Of a DNA stretch of 37,703 nt, positions 23,735 through 32,069 are shown piece after piece. The DNA lies in contig SACF01000042.1 of NCBI GenBank assembly GCA_009928665.1, positions 1 through 37,703 on the forward strand. Reading direction: 5' to 3'. Source of the DNA: Alphaproteobacteria bacterium. GTDB lineage: Bacteria; Bacteroidota; Bacteroidia; Bacteroidales; FEN-979. Position numbers and translations under genes: made by a program. The notes under the pieces are model-generated. The model made no database searches. It was not told where the DNA came from and worked only from the letters and a program-made list of their open reading frames with translations. Numbering within the stretch: the stretch's first letter is position 1; each line of letters begins with the position of its first letter.

Positions 23735-24057
23735 ATGACCGGAACGGAAACTGCCTTTCTCTGCAGCTTCAGTGATCCAGCCTGCTGTCGAAATCCATTT
23801 TCACTTCATACTGCTGGCGGAAGATGAAATCGAAATAGTAGAATGAACTCGTCAATCCCTCGACATTCCGCTAGGGTACGTAATAGAAGGCCTGAAGAGT
23901 TAAATCGGTGGGCGGTTTCGCGAAACAGTCCGGGGAACCCGGGTGTAAAGCTTGAAATGATCGGCGAAAGCACGTTTCAGGAATTTTCGCGGTGGCAACC
24001 TTACGATGCGATATATGGATAAAATCCGATTTTATCTTCTGCCGCTTTTCCCGGAAA
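23735..24057. other. Spacer upstream of the YqhD gene
   Basis: A gene-free stretch of about 385 bases counting the promoter region. It holds only the faint minus-strand protein relic listed next and the promoter region of the reductase. No RNA gene or strong hairpin was seen. Confidence 0.4.
23769..23936 (-). pseudogene. Possible C-terminal relic of a minus-strand gene
   Basis: The minus-strand frame reads TDLTLQAFYYVP, an in-frame stop at 23871-23873, then RNVEGLTSSFYYFDFIFRQQ and YEVKMDFDSRLDH before a final stop at 23769-23771. The aromatic-rich, strand-like character on both sides of the internal stop suggests a decayed protein end. I do not recognise the family and it may be chance. Confidence 0.25.
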
Positions 24058-24094
24058 TTTGCAGAATCAAAAATCAACGGGTTACATTTTACCC
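24058..24094 (+). promoter_or_regulatory. Candidate promoter with overlapping inverted repeat, YqhD gene
   Basis: TTTG (24058-24061), 21 bases, then TACATTTT (24083-24090), one mismatch to TAnnTTTG. The -7 box is bracketed by the inverted repeat GGGT (24079-24082) and ACCC (24091-24094), which could be a repressor site. Confidence 0.3.
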
Positions 24095-24119
24095 ATAACA
24101 CTTAAAAACAGGAAATCAT

Positions 24120-25286
24120 ATGTATAATTTTGAATATTATAATCCGACCCGAATATTGTTTGGCAGAGATAAACTGGCAGGGATTAATCAATTGATCCCG
24201 GCACAGGCTAAAGTGTTGATCACCTATGGAATAGGAAGCGCCAAAAAGAGCGGACTGATCGACCGGATCAAAACGATACTGGGAAGTCGTACCGTGCTCG
24301 AATTTGGCGGTATCGAGCCCAATCCCCGTTATGAAACCCTGATGAAGGCCGTGGAGGTCGTTCACCGTGAATCAATCGGTTTCATGCTGGCGGTAGGAGG
24401 CGGATCGGTTCTCGACGGAACCAAATTCATCGCCCTCGCGGCAGGTTATAAAGGTGACGCGCGCGATCTCCTTTTCTATGGATTCAGGCCGATTCCGTTC
24501 GAGATGGTACCATCGACCGTTCCCTTTGGCACGGTGCTGACCCTGCCGGCCACCGGTTCCGAGATGAACAGCGGGGCCGTGGTCAGCTATGAGCATGGAA
24601 AATACCCGCTCAAGAGCGAGCTCACCTATCCCCGGTTCTCGGTTTTGGATCCGACGCTCAGCTTCACCCTCCCTGCCATACAGGTTGCCAACGGCGTGGT
24701 CGACGCCTTCGTGCATACCACCGAACAGTATCTAACGTTTCCCGTCGATGCCCGGATCCAGGACCGTATGGCAGAGGGAATCCTGAAGACCCTGATCGAA
24801 ATCGGCGGGGTGAACATCGCCGAGCCCGGTAACTACGATGCCCGGGCAAACCTTTACTGGAGCGCGACCCTGGCGTTGAACGGACTGATCGGCACGGGCG
24901 TTCCGCAGGACTGGGCCACGCACATGATGGGACATGAGCTGACGGCCCTGTACGGGATCGATCACGCGCAAACACTTGCCATTATCCTGCCCGCGCTGCT
25001 CGATGTCAGGCGGGATAAAAAGCGGGCGAAGCTGCTGCAGTATGCCGAAAACGTATGGCAGATCGGGGATGGCAGCGAAGCGGAAAAGATCAACCGGGCC
25101 ATTGAAAATACCCGTTCCTTTTTCGAAAGTCTTGGCATAAAAACCCGTCTTTCGCAATATGGCATTGCCGCAGATCAGATCGATGTGATTGTCGGGCAGT
25201 TGGAAACGCACGGGCTGACCGCCCTGTCCGAAACCGGCGACCAGACGATTGAGATCAGCCGTTTGATCCTGGAGAAAGCCTTTTAA
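24120..25286 (+). CDS. yqhD: NADPH-dependent aldehyde reductase/alcohol dehydrogenase YqhD
   Basis: A 388-residue group III iron-containing alcohol dehydrogenase that closely follows Escherichia coli YqhD along its length (shared segments include PTRILFG, VLITYG, LEFGGIEPNP, YETLMKAV, LAVGGGSVLDGTKFIA, LTLPATGSE, VANGVVDAFVHT, LNGLIGTGVPQDWATHM, IDHAQTLAI). The N-terminal Rossmann-like half binds NADPH (GGGSVLDG). The metal ligands by comparison are Asp195, His199, His268 and His282. E. coli YqhD reduces short-chain and lipid-peroxidation aldehydes to alcohols in the cytoplasm. The start matches the family start MYNFEYYNPTRILFG. No regulator of the YqhC (AraC) type is next to it; it stands alone between a surface-protein gene and a repeat-bearing spacer. 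Confidence 0.95.
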   Translation: MYNFEYYNPTRILFGRDKLAGINQLIPAQAKVLITYGIGSAKKSGLIDRIKTILGSRTVLEFGGIEPNPRYETLMKAVEVVHRESIGFMLAVGGGSVLDGTKFIALAAGYKGDARDLLFYGFRPIPFEMVPSTVPFGTVLTLPATGSEMNSGAVVSYEHGKYPLKSELTYPRFSVLDPTLSFTLPAIQVANGVVDAFVHTTEQYLTFPVDARIQDRMAEGILKTLIEIGGVNIAEPGNYDARANLYWSATLALNGLIGTGVPQDWATHMMGHELTALYGIDHAQTLAIILPALLDVRRDKKRAKLLQYAENVWQIGDGSEAEKINRAIENTRSFFESLGIKTRLSQYGIAADQIDVIVGQLETHGLTALSETGDQTIEISRLILEKAF

Positions 25287-25314
25287 CAAGCGGACGAAGA
25301 GTTGGACGAAAAAA

Positions 25315-25476
25315 TTGACAATCGACAATGGATAATTAAAAATGGACAATTGAAAATTGAAAACGAAGACTATGAATTTTCAGTCATTCAATCAATCAGT
25401 CAATCATTCGTCAGCACCACAGCACCACAGCACCATGGCACCACAACACCATGGCACCACAGCTCCATGGCACCAC
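25315..25476. repeat. Degenerate short-unit repeats in the YqhD-marR spacer
   Basis: Two simple-repeat blocks lie in the 308-base spacer. At 25315-25365 variants of GACAAT and ATTGAAA recur (GACAATCGACAATGG, GGACAATTGAAAATTG). At 25387-25410 CAATCAAT/CAGTCAAT units occur. At 25414-25476 there are about four copies of a CACCACAGCACCATGG-type unit of 15-16 bases. None codes for protein. Such word-like spacers are seen in other Bacteroidota genomes, but I cannot name this family. Confidence 0.6.
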
Positions 25477-25541
25477 GGGACAAGTTCCCTCTTCCCCTCA
25501 TACCCTAATTTCTTCAGGTGAAAAAATTTTTTTAATTTTTA

Positions 25542-25556
25542 GTTGCATATAACAAC
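25542..25556. promoter_or_regulatory. Candidate MarR operator 1 (GTTG-N7-CAAC)
   Basis: Inverted repeat GTTGCATATAACAAC lying between the -33 and -7 boxes of the marR promoter. The same pattern recurs at 26055-26069 after the regulator gene, and the two share T-R-GTTG-N7-CAACA-R-TT. Binding here would block the promoter. Confidence 0.4.
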
Positions 25557-25571
25557 AATTTTGTATTTTTG
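25543..25571 (+). promoter_or_regulatory. Bacteroidetes-type promoter for the MarR/RND efflux operon
   Basis: TTG (25543-25545), 18 bases, then TATTTTTG (25564-25571), a perfect TAnnTTTG. The marR start codon follows at 25595, so the leader is about 20 bases. Confidence 0.6.
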
Positions 25572-25594
25572 CAAAGTTTTCAATCCGATATGAC

Positions 25595-26038
25595 ATGAAG
25601 GAAAACCATCATGATTTTTTTGAAATCCGGTACCTGATACGTGATCTCTTCCATCTTTTCATGAAAAGAATCGAACAGCAGACGGTAGAACCCGTGAAAA
25701 TCACCCACGAGCAGTTTGCCTTGCTTTTTGCCATTAGCAACCGAAAGGAGGAGGTGATCCAACAGGACATGGCCGAGATGATGAAAAAGGATAAATCGGT
25801 CGTTCTCCGGATTATCGATTCACTGGAGGAAAAAGACCTGATCAGAAGGGTGGTCGACAAGAAAGACCGGCGGAAGAACTGCCTGATGATCACAAAGGCA
25901 GGCGCCCGGGTGATCAGCAATTACCAGGAAATCGGAAAACAGCTTGTCGAAGAGATCCATCAGGGAATTGACGAAGAAGACCTGAAAGTTTTTTATAAAG
26001 TGATCAAACAACTGACCGAAAACACAAACCGGTTATAA
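25595..26038 (+). CDS. MarR family transcriptional regulator
   Basis: A 147-residue winged-helix regulator. Residues 10-45 form the dimerisation helix region (FFEIRYLIRDLFHLFMKRIE). The DNA-binding part shows the MarR pattern: ISNRKEEVIQQDMAEMMKKDKSVVLRI with the recognition helix in the second half, then SLEEKDLIRRVVDKKDRRKNCLMIT, the wing with the family D-x-R-D/R-R motif. The C-terminal helices (VFYKVIKQLTE) close the dimer. Such proteins usually repress an adjacent efflux operon until a phenolic or similar ligand binds. Here the TolC-like gene starts 101 bases downstream and matching inverted repeats sit in both upstream regions, so autoregulation and control of the pump are likely. The inducer is unknown. 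Confidence 0.92.
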   Translation: MKENHHDFFEIRYLIRDLFHLFMKRIEQQTVEPVKITHEQFALLFAISNRKEEVIQQDMAEMMKKDKSVVLRIIDSLEEKDLIRRVVDKKDRRKNCLMITKAGARVISNYQEIGKQLVEEIHQGIDEEDLKVFYKVIKQLTENTNRL

Positions 26039-26054
26039 TTTTTTTAATATAATG

Positions 26055-26069
26055 GTTGTTAAAAGCAAC
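26055..26069. promoter_or_regulatory. Candidate MarR operator 2 (GTTG-N7-CAAC)
   Basis: Inverted repeat GTTGTTAAAAGCAAC in the spacer between marR and the TolC-like gene, with the same arm sequence and the same 7-base gap as the site in the marR promoter. No good promoter consensus was found right beside it. Confidence 0.4.
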
Positions 26070-26139
26070 AGTTACACATATATATTATTTTATTTGTCAA
26101 CTAAAAAAATTGAATAAACAATCAAAAGTCAGCCTACGA

Positions 26140-27471
26140 ATGAAAACGTCACTCCGGACCATACTCTTGCTAGCTCTTTCAGCGATTTCATTATCGCTCA
26201 GATCTCAGGCACCCATGGAATTATCGCTCAGATCTCAGGCACCCATGGAATTATCGCTCGACAGTGCGATTGAGTATGCTATCCGTTACAACAAGACCCT
26301 GATCAATTCAAGGTATGCCATCGACAAATCGACACAGGCCATCCGGCAGGCCATCGCGGCCGGGCTGCCTCAGGCGAGTGCAACGGTAAACTACACGGAT
26401 TATCTTGGGGCTACTGCCTCGATCCAGCTCAGCGAATCGATGCCGGCATCCACGATAAAGTTCACCCCGTCGAGCGATTTTAAAGTCAGTGTAAGCCAGC
26501 TTATCTTCAACGGCAACTACTACATCGGGGTCCAGCTCTCCAAACTGGCGAAAAAGATGACCGAACAAAGCTATCTCAACGATGAGCTGGACGTCAAGGA
26601 GCAAACCATCCAGGCCTACTATCTCGTTTTAGCCAACGAGCGGATCCTGAATATCATCCGCGAAAATAAAGCCAACGCTCAACTGATCCTCGAAAAAACG
26701 ACAAACCTGGTCAACGCGGGAATCCTCGAAGAGACCGATATGAAAAAACTGTCGGTCATGGTGACCACGGTCGATAACCAGATCAAATCGACCGAAAGGG
26801 AACTCGAGCTGGGGTATAACCTCCTGCGGCTTCACCTGGGACTTGAGTCGCAGCAGGCCGTCAAACTCACCTCCGATCTCGACCAGATCGCCCTCAGGTA
26901 TATATTTAACGCTTCGGTTACCGACACGTTCAATATCCAAAACAACGTGAACTACCAGATGATCCTGACCCGGAAGCTGATGGCGAAAAAGAATATCCAA
27001 ATGCAGAAATCAAGCTATCTTCCGACACTTGCCGCCTATTATTCCTATACCGAGAAGATTAAAAAGCCACTTTTCGATATCAGTCCAAAAAATGTACTCG
27101 GGGTCACCATGAATATCCCGATCCTGTCGGGAGGGCAGCGGTTCGCGCAATTGAAACAGGCTAAAATAGAGTATGACATGAGTGAAAACTCGAAAGCGCT
27201 CCTCTCGCAGCAACTTACCATACAGGAACGGCAGCTCCGGTACAATTACCAGAACCTGTATGAACAGTACCTGAACCAGAAGACCAACAAGGAGGTGGCC
27301 CGGGAAGTCCTCGATAAAATGAACCTGAAATACCAACAGGGCGTGATTTCGACACTGGAGCTCACCAGCGCCAACACCGACTACCTCAATGCCGAAACCA
27401 ACTTCACCAATGTATTGATGCTGCTGCTTAACGCGGAGCTGACATTAAGAAAAACGAACAATAAACTATAA
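26140..27471 (+). CDS. TolC-like outer-membrane efflux protein
   Basis: A 443-residue outer-membrane factor of the TolC family, the exit duct of the tripartite pump encoded by this operon. After a signal peptide (MKTSLRTILLLALSAISLSL) comes the typical start LSLDSAIEYAIRYNKTLINS, then two structural repeats of long coiled-coil helices and short beta strands. The second repeat begins near residue 282 (NVNYQMILTRKLMAKKNIQM) and contains the conserved LGVTMNIPILSGGQRFAQLKQA, with the last helix LTSANTDYLNAETNFTNVLM. The open frame extends 28 codons upstream to a TTG inside the candidate operator, but the ATG at 26140 gives a normal signal peptide. A 30-base tandem duplication sits at the signal cleavage region. 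The membrane-fusion gene follows after 10 bases. Confidence 0.92.
   Translation: MKTSLRTILLLALSAISLSLRSQAPMELSLRSQAPMELSLDSAIEYAIRYNKTLINSRYAIDKSTQAIRQAIAAGLPQASATVNYTDYLGATASIQLSESMPASTIKFTPSSDFKVSVSQLIFNGNYYIGVQLSKLAKKMTEQSYLNDELDVKEQTIQAYYLVLANERILNIIRENKANAQLILEKTTNLVNAGILEETDMKKLSVMVTTVDNQIKSTERELELGYNLLRLHLGLESQQAVKLTSDLDQIALRYIFNASVTDTFNIQNNVNYQMILTRKLMAKKNIQMQKSSYLPTLAAYYSYTEKIKKPLFDISPKNVLGVTMNIPILSGGQRFAQLKQAKIEYDMSENSKALLSQQLTIQERQLRYNYQNLYEQYLNQKTNKEVAREVLDKMNLKYQQGVISTLELTSANTDYLNAETNFTNVLMLLLNAELTLRKTNNKL
26191..26259 (+). repeat. Perfect 30-base tandem duplication in the TolC-like gene
   Basis: Bases 26191-26220 and 26221-26250 are identical, and nine bases of a third copy follow (26251-26259). 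In protein the unit reads LSLRSQAPME twice before LSLDSAIEYA. The frame is kept. The repeat spans the end of the signal peptide and the first mature residues. Confidence 0.95.
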
Positions 27472-27481
27472 CAGAATTTCT

Positions 27482-28540
27482 ATGAAATCGCTTAAATTAT
27501 TATCCCTGATGTCTGTCGCAGCCATCCTGATGCTGAGCGTATCCTGCACATCATCTTCAAAGAAAAATGAAAACGAACAAACAACTTCCGGCCAGGTTCA
27601 GCTTGTTCCGGTAAAAACGACCGTTGTGTCAAAGGAATCCATCATTCGCCAAATTGAATTCACGGCCACGCTGAATCCCTTCGAGGAGGTTCATCTGGCT
27701 CCATCTGCCCCGGGTCGGATCGAAAAGATCAACGTTGAGATCAGCGACTTTGTAAAACAGGGAGAGATCGTTGTTCTGATGGACCGCACCAATCTGAACC
27801 AGGCCCATATCAACCTGATGAAGATCAAAGCTGATTTCAGAAGGCTCGATACGCTGAAGAAGACCAAGAGCATTGCGGACCAACAGTACGACCAGATGAA
27901 ATCGGCCTACGAGCTGGCCGAGAATACCTATAATTCACTCCTGGAGAACACCCAACTCAGGGCGCCTTTCACAGGCGTCGTTTCCGGCAAGTATTTTGAG
28001 GACGGGGAGATCTATTCCGGAACCCCTGTGGCCTCAGTCGGGAAACCTGCCATCATCTCCATCGTCCAGATCAACAACCTCAAAGCGCTGATCGGCATTT
28101 CTGCCAACTACTATCCCATCATCCGAACCGGCATGAAGGCTGAAGTAAAAGCCGACCTCTACCCCGATCTTACCTTCAGGGGCGAGATCTACCGGATCTA
28201 TCCGACCATCGACAACCTTACGAAAACATTCACCGTGGAGATGAAGATCGGTAATGAGAACCTGAAACTGCGCCCCGGCATGTTCGCCAAAATCAAACTC
28301 GACCTGGGCAGGGGAGAGGCATTGATGGTCCCGACCATCGCGCTCATCAAGCAGACCGGTACCAACGACATGTATCTGTTTGTGAACAGGGACAACAAGG
28401 CGATCAAGCAGTCGGTACAGATTGGCAGGATCATCGATGATAAGACTGAGATTCTGAGCGGGATTAAGGAAGGTGATGAGGTAATCACCACAGGGCAGAA
28501 CAAACTGGTGAACCAGACTCCCGTTTCGGTCATCAAATAG
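27482..28540 (+). CDS. RND efflux membrane-fusion lipoprotein
   Basis: A 352-residue periplasmic adaptor (HlyD/AcrA family). The lipoprotein signal ends in the lipobox LSVSC (Cys about 22). The barrel-sandwich (lipoyl-like) half-motifs are FEEVHLAPSAPGRIEKINVE with GEIVVLMD, and later LRAPFTGVVSGKYFEDGEIY. A short helical hairpin of about 55 residues lies between them (INLMKIKADFRRLDTLKK ... AYELAENTYNSLLEN). The beta-barrel domain holds TGMKAEVKADLYPDLTFRGE and RPGMFAKIKLDL, and the C-terminal domain ends with IKEGDEVITTGQNKL. It bridges the inner-membrane pump and the TolC-like duct encoded on either side. Spacing is 10 bases from the TolC-like gene and 46 to the pump. Confidence 0.94.
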   Translation: MKSLKLLSLMSVAAILMLSVSCTSSSKKNENEQTTSGQVQLVPVKTTVVSKESIIRQIEFTATLNPFEEVHLAPSAPGRIEKINVEISDFVKQGEIVVLMDRTNLNQAHINLMKIKADFRRLDTLKKTKSIADQQYDQMKSAYELAENTYNSLLENTQLRAPFTGVVSGKYFEDGEIYSGTPVASVGKPAIISIVQINNLKALIGISANYYPIIRTGMKAEVKADLYPDLTFRGEIYRIYPTIDNLTKTFTVEMKIGNENLKLRPGMFAKIKLDLGRGEALMVPTIALIKQTGTNDMYLFVNRDNKAIKQSVQIGRIIDDKTEILSGIKEGDEVITTGQNKLVNQTPVSVIK

Positions 28541-28586
28541 GGTCACTGCCAGTGAATATGACGTTTAATGATTTTAAAAGAGAACC

Positions 28587-31500
28587 ATGAGCCTGTACAG
28601 CACATCTGTAAAAAAGCCGGTGAGTACCATCATGATCCTGATCGGGGTCGTTATCTTCGGGTTGTACTCCTATTTTCAGCTTCCTGTCGATTATTTTCCG
28701 AAAATTGATCCGCCCTATATCTCTGTTTTCGCTTATTACACGGGGGCCAATGCCCTCGATGTGGAGCAGAATATCACCCGGAAGCTGGAGGATGGATTCG
28801 GATCGATCACCAACCTGAAAAAGATCACCTCCAAGTCGAAGGACAACATCTCGGTGGTGACCCTTGAGTTCGAGTGGGGCACCAATCTCGACGAAGCCAC
28901 CAACGAGGTCCGAAATGCAGTAGGACTTGCCGAGCGTAACCTTCCCGATGAAGTGGAAGCGCCGACCATCTTCAAGATCAGCACGAGTATGATGCCGGTG
29001 ATCATGTTCAGCGTTACCTCGAACGAAAGTTACGGGGCCATCAAAGACATCCTTGATAAAAAATTGATCCAGCCGCTGAACCGCATCGACGGGGTGGGGA
29101 ACATCATTCAGACTGGAGCCCCAATCCGGGCGGTCATGATTGACGTAGATCCCCGGAGGCTCGATGCCTATAACCTTACGGTTGAGCAGATCGCAGGCGT
29201 TCTGGCAGCCAACAACCTCAGCCTTCCCTCGGGCAACCTGGAAATGGGGAAGTCGGATTTGCCCCTGCGACTTCAGGGAGAATTCGAAAGCAGCGATATC
29301 GTCAATAACATCATTGTAAGCAATGCCAACGGAAAGACGGTTTACCTCAGGGATATCGCGACGGTCCGCGACACGCTCAAAGACGTAAAAACCTACGAGC
29401 GCGCCAACGGGGGCAAGAACGTCAGGATCATGATCCAGAAGCAGTCGGATGCCAATACGGTCACCGTAGCCCAAAAAATCAAGAAGAAACTCGAAGAGAT
29501 CAAAAAGACCCTTCCGCCTGACGTGAAGGTTGAAATCCTGATGGACTCGTCGATCAGTACCATGAATTCCATCAATAACCTGGCCGAGACCCTGATCTAT
29601 GCCCTGATCTTTGTGGTGCTGGTCGTACTCGTATTCCTTGGCCGCGGAAGGGCCACCTTCATTATATCGCTCTCCATCCCCGTCTCGCTCATCGCCGGGT
29701 TTATTTATATGTACCTCTCGGGAGGAACCATCAACATCATCACCTTATCATCCCTGTCGATCGCGATCGGGCTGGTGGTCGACGATTCGATTGTGGTTCT
29801 CGAAAATATTACGAAAAAACTTGAACGGGGAGGATTTGCCAGGGAGTCGGCCATTTTCGGAACCAGCGAGGTGAGCCTGGCTGTCGTCGCATCCACCCTT
29901 ACCATTATCGCGGTTTTCCTGCCGCTGACCATGCTGGGCGGGATAACCGGTATCCTCTTCAGGCCGCTGGGTTGGGTTGTCACCATAACCGTTGCAACCT
30001 CCGTAATCGTATCCATGACCCTGGTGCCGGCCTTGTCATCAAAAATGCTTACTGCGAAAACCCCCGACAGGAAAAGTTTCGGAGGAAGGATTTACTGGCT
30101 CTCCCAGAATGTTCTTGAAAAGATGGATGTTTTTTATGCCAAAACGCTTACCTGGGCCGTCGGACATCGTTGGACCGTTATCGCCATCGCCGTGGTTGTT
30201 TTCGGATCATCGTTGTTCCTGGTCAAAGTGATCGGATCGGAATTCATGCCTTCGTCGGATAACGACCGGATTTCGGGGCAGGTAAAGCTGGCGCAGGGCA
30301 CAAACCTCGATGAGACGGTAATCACAGCCCAGTATCTTGATTCGGTCTTCCGGGTAAAGTATCCTGAGATTGAAATTGTCTCTTCGAGCGCGGGTTCCGG
30401 CGACGAGAGCAGCCTGGCAGCCATCTTTTCGGAGACGGGCAACTACATCATCAACTACACCTTTAAGATGAAACAGCGTAAAGACCGCGAGCGGGATATC
30501 TTCGAGATTGCCACGGAAATGCGGAAAGATATTGAAAAACTCCCCGAAGTTGAAAAATTTTATGTCGATCCGGGAAGTTCCCGTTCTTCCGGCGCCATGG
30601 GTATGGGAGGCGGCAACAATCTTGAAGTCAAGATATACGGCAACGACTTTGATGAAACCAACGTGATTTCTGAAAAAATTGCCGATGCCCTGAAGACCAT
30701 AAAAGGGACCAGTGATATCCTGATCAGCCGCGACCGGGAAAAAACGGAGATGCAGCTCGTGGTCGACAATGAAAAAATGACCTCTTTCGGCCTCAATACA
30801 GCCATGGTTGCCACAGCCATCCGTAACCGTATCAATGGCCTCACCGCCACAAAATACAAGGAGGATGGCGATGAATACGATGTGATCGTAAGGTATGATG
30901 AGAAGTTCAGGCGTTCGACCGAAGACATCCAGAACATCAGTATCATGACGCCACAGGGAAAGATCATCAAGCTCAGTGAAATCACCCAGTTGAAGCGTTT
31001 TTACTCGCCGCCCAACATTGAAAGGGAAAACAAGGTCCGCGTGGTCACGGTTTCCGCGGCCCTCACCGGGGCTGATGTCGGTACCGTCAAGGCAGAAATC
31101 GAAAAACAACTCCCCTCGATGAATATTCCTTCGGATGTTTCCATCGATTTCGGGGGCAGCGCCGAAAACATGAAGGACTCCTTCCAAAGTCTTTTCCTGC
31201 TGATCCTTCTTTCGCTGATCCTGGTCTACATCGTGATGGCATCGCAGTTTGAGTCGCTCACCGAGCCTTTCATCATCATGTTCTCGATACCATTTGCATT
31301 CACGGGTGTCTTTCTCGGGCTGTTCATATTTCATTCCACCATCAGCGTGATCTCGCTCATCGGGGCCGTAATGCTGATCGGGATTGTGGTGAAGAACGGC
31401 ATCATCCTGGTCGACTATACCAACCTGGAAGCCGATCGCGGCCTCTCCATGAAAAACGCAGTGATCACCGCGGGGCGTTCGAGGTTGCGACCGGTACTGA

Positions 31501-31721
31501 TGACCTCCCTGACCATGATCCTGGCCATGATCCCCATGATCATCACCCGGGGAAGCGGTTCGGAAATGTGGAGGCCCATGGCCATCGCGATCTTTTTCGG
31601 CCTCACCGTCTCCACCCTGGTCACACTGATCCTGATCCCTACCATCTACACCATTTTTGGGGTGGGTAAGATTAAAAGAGCACGCAAAACGCAGTTAAAA
31701 CTACAAATCAAAAACGGGTAA
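28587..31721 (+). CDS. RND-type multidrug efflux transporter (AcrB/HAE1 family)
   Basis: A 1,044-residue inner-membrane proton-driven pump. The N-terminus SLYSTSVKKPVSTIMILIGV is the first helix, followed by the porter motif LPVDYFPKIDPPYISVFAYY and the docking/porter domains with ITRKLEDGFGSI and GVGNIIQTGAPIRAVMIDVD. Helix 4 carries the proton-relay aspartates in IAIGLVVDDSIVVLENI, and a second set of six helices follows residue 860 with VYIVMASQFESLTEPFIIMF and GIVVKNGIILVDY. Length and the duplicated layout are those of AcrB-type drug pumps rather than of CusA metal pumps, whose extra methionine-rich clusters are absent. A distinctive GAMGMGGGNN stretch lies in the large loop. Drug range cannot be told. 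Its stop is separated by one base from the next ATG. Confidence 0.95.
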   Translation: MSLYSTSVKKPVSTIMILIGVVIFGLYSYFQLPVDYFPKIDPPYISVFAYYTGANALDVEQNITRKLEDGFGSITNLKKITSKSKDNISVVTLEFEWGTNLDEATNEVRNAVGLAERNLPDEVEAPTIFKISTSMMPVIMFSVTSNESYGAIKDILDKKLIQPLNRIDGVGNIIQTGAPIRAVMIDVDPRRLDAYNLTVEQIAGVLAANNLSLPSGNLEMGKSDLPLRLQGEFESSDIVNNIIVSNANGKTVYLRDIATVRDTLKDVKTYERANGGKNVRIMIQKQSDANTVTVAQKIKKKLEEIKKTLPPDVKVEILMDSSISTMNSINNLAETLIYALIFVVLVVLVFLGRGRATFIISLSIPVSLIAGFIYMYLSGGTINIITLSSLSIAIGLVVDDSIVVLENITKKLERGGFARESAIFGTSEVSLAVVASTLTIIAVFLPLTMLGGITGILFRPLGWVVTITVATSVIVSMTLVPALSSKMLTAKTPDRKSFGGRIYWLSQNVLEKMDVFYAKTLTWAVGHRWTVIAIAVVVFGSSLFLVKVIGSEFMPSSDNDRISGQVKLAQGTNLDETVITAQYLDSVFRVKYPEIEIVSSSAGSGDESSLAAIFSETGNYIINYTFKMKQRKDRERDIFEIATEMRKDIEKLPEVEKFYVDPGSSRSSGAMGMGGGNNLEVKIYGNDFDETNVISEKIADALKTIKGTSDILISRDREKTEMQLVVDNEKMTSFGLNTAMVATAIRNRINGLTATKYKEDGDEYDVIVRYDEKFRRSTEDIQNISIMTPQGKIIKLSEITQLKRFYSPPNIERENKVRVVTVSAALTGADVGTVKAEIEKQLPSMNIPSDVSIDFGGSAENMKDSFQSLFLLILLSLILVYIVMASQFESLTEPFIIMFSIPFAFTGVFLGLFIFHSTISVISLIGAVMLIGIVVKNGIILVDYTNLEADRGLSMKNAVITAGRSRLRPVLMTSLTMILAMIPMIITRGSGSEMWRPMAIAIFFGLTVSTLVTLILIPTIYTIFGVGKIKRARKTQLKLQIKNG

Positions 31722-31722
31722 T

Positions 31723-32016
31723 ATGAAAGCAGTATTCATTGTATATAACCAGTCGCTCACCGGCCATATCGAAGATGTTTTAAGCAGCCTCAGGCTGCGG
31801 GGATTCACGCGGTGGACCGACATTGCCGGCACGGGATCGGAAAAAGGTATGCCGCACGAGGGAACCCACACCTGGCCTGAGCTGAACAACGCACACCTGG
31901 TGGTTACCGTGGATGAAAAAGTGACCCCGTTGCTTGAAAAGCTCAGGAACCTGAACAACACGGTTGAAGAACAAGGTCTCCGGGCATTTGTCTGGAACGT
32001 TGAGAATATGGTCTGA
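31723..32016 (+). CDS. PII-like small protein coupled to the RND pump gene
   Basis: A 97-residue cytosolic protein that starts one base after the pump stop, so it is almost certainly translated with it. It has the beta-alpha-beta ferredoxin-like pattern of PII/CutA-type proteins: strand MKAVFIVYN, helix SLTGHIEDVLSSLRLRGF, a variable loop (TGTGSEKGMPHEGTHTWPEL) where PII proteins have the T-loop, strand NNAHLVVTVD, helix KVTPLLEKLRNLNNTV, and final strand LRAFVWNVENM. Proteobacterial RND metal-pump operons often carry a distinct PII-like DUF3240 protein; this one is a similar idea in Bacteroidota. The usual PII uridylylation tyrosine and ATP-binding residues are not evident. I infer a regulatory or sensing role for the pump, not a proven one. 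Confidence 0.72.
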   Translation: MKAVFIVYNQSLTGHIEDVLSSLRLRGFTRWTDIAGTGSEKGMPHEGTHTWPELNNAHLVVTVDEKVTPLLEKLRNLNNTVEEQGLRAFVWNVENMV

Positions 32017-32069
32017 AGAAAACCTTCGCCCGGCAATTTTTTCCCGGATTGCATTTTAAATTTATTTTT

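Noticed and set aside
25414..25476. CRISPR-like array
   Set aside because: The repeats are contiguous short units of about 15 bases with no unique spacers.
30207..31334. 375-codon minus-strand ORF inside the RND pump gene
   Set aside because: Antisense shadow of a well-supported AcrB-type gene, arising from its codon bias.
32035..32061. Rho-independent terminator after the efflux operon
   Set aside because: Only a five-base GCAAT/ATTGC stem with an AT-rich tail is visible; too weak to support.
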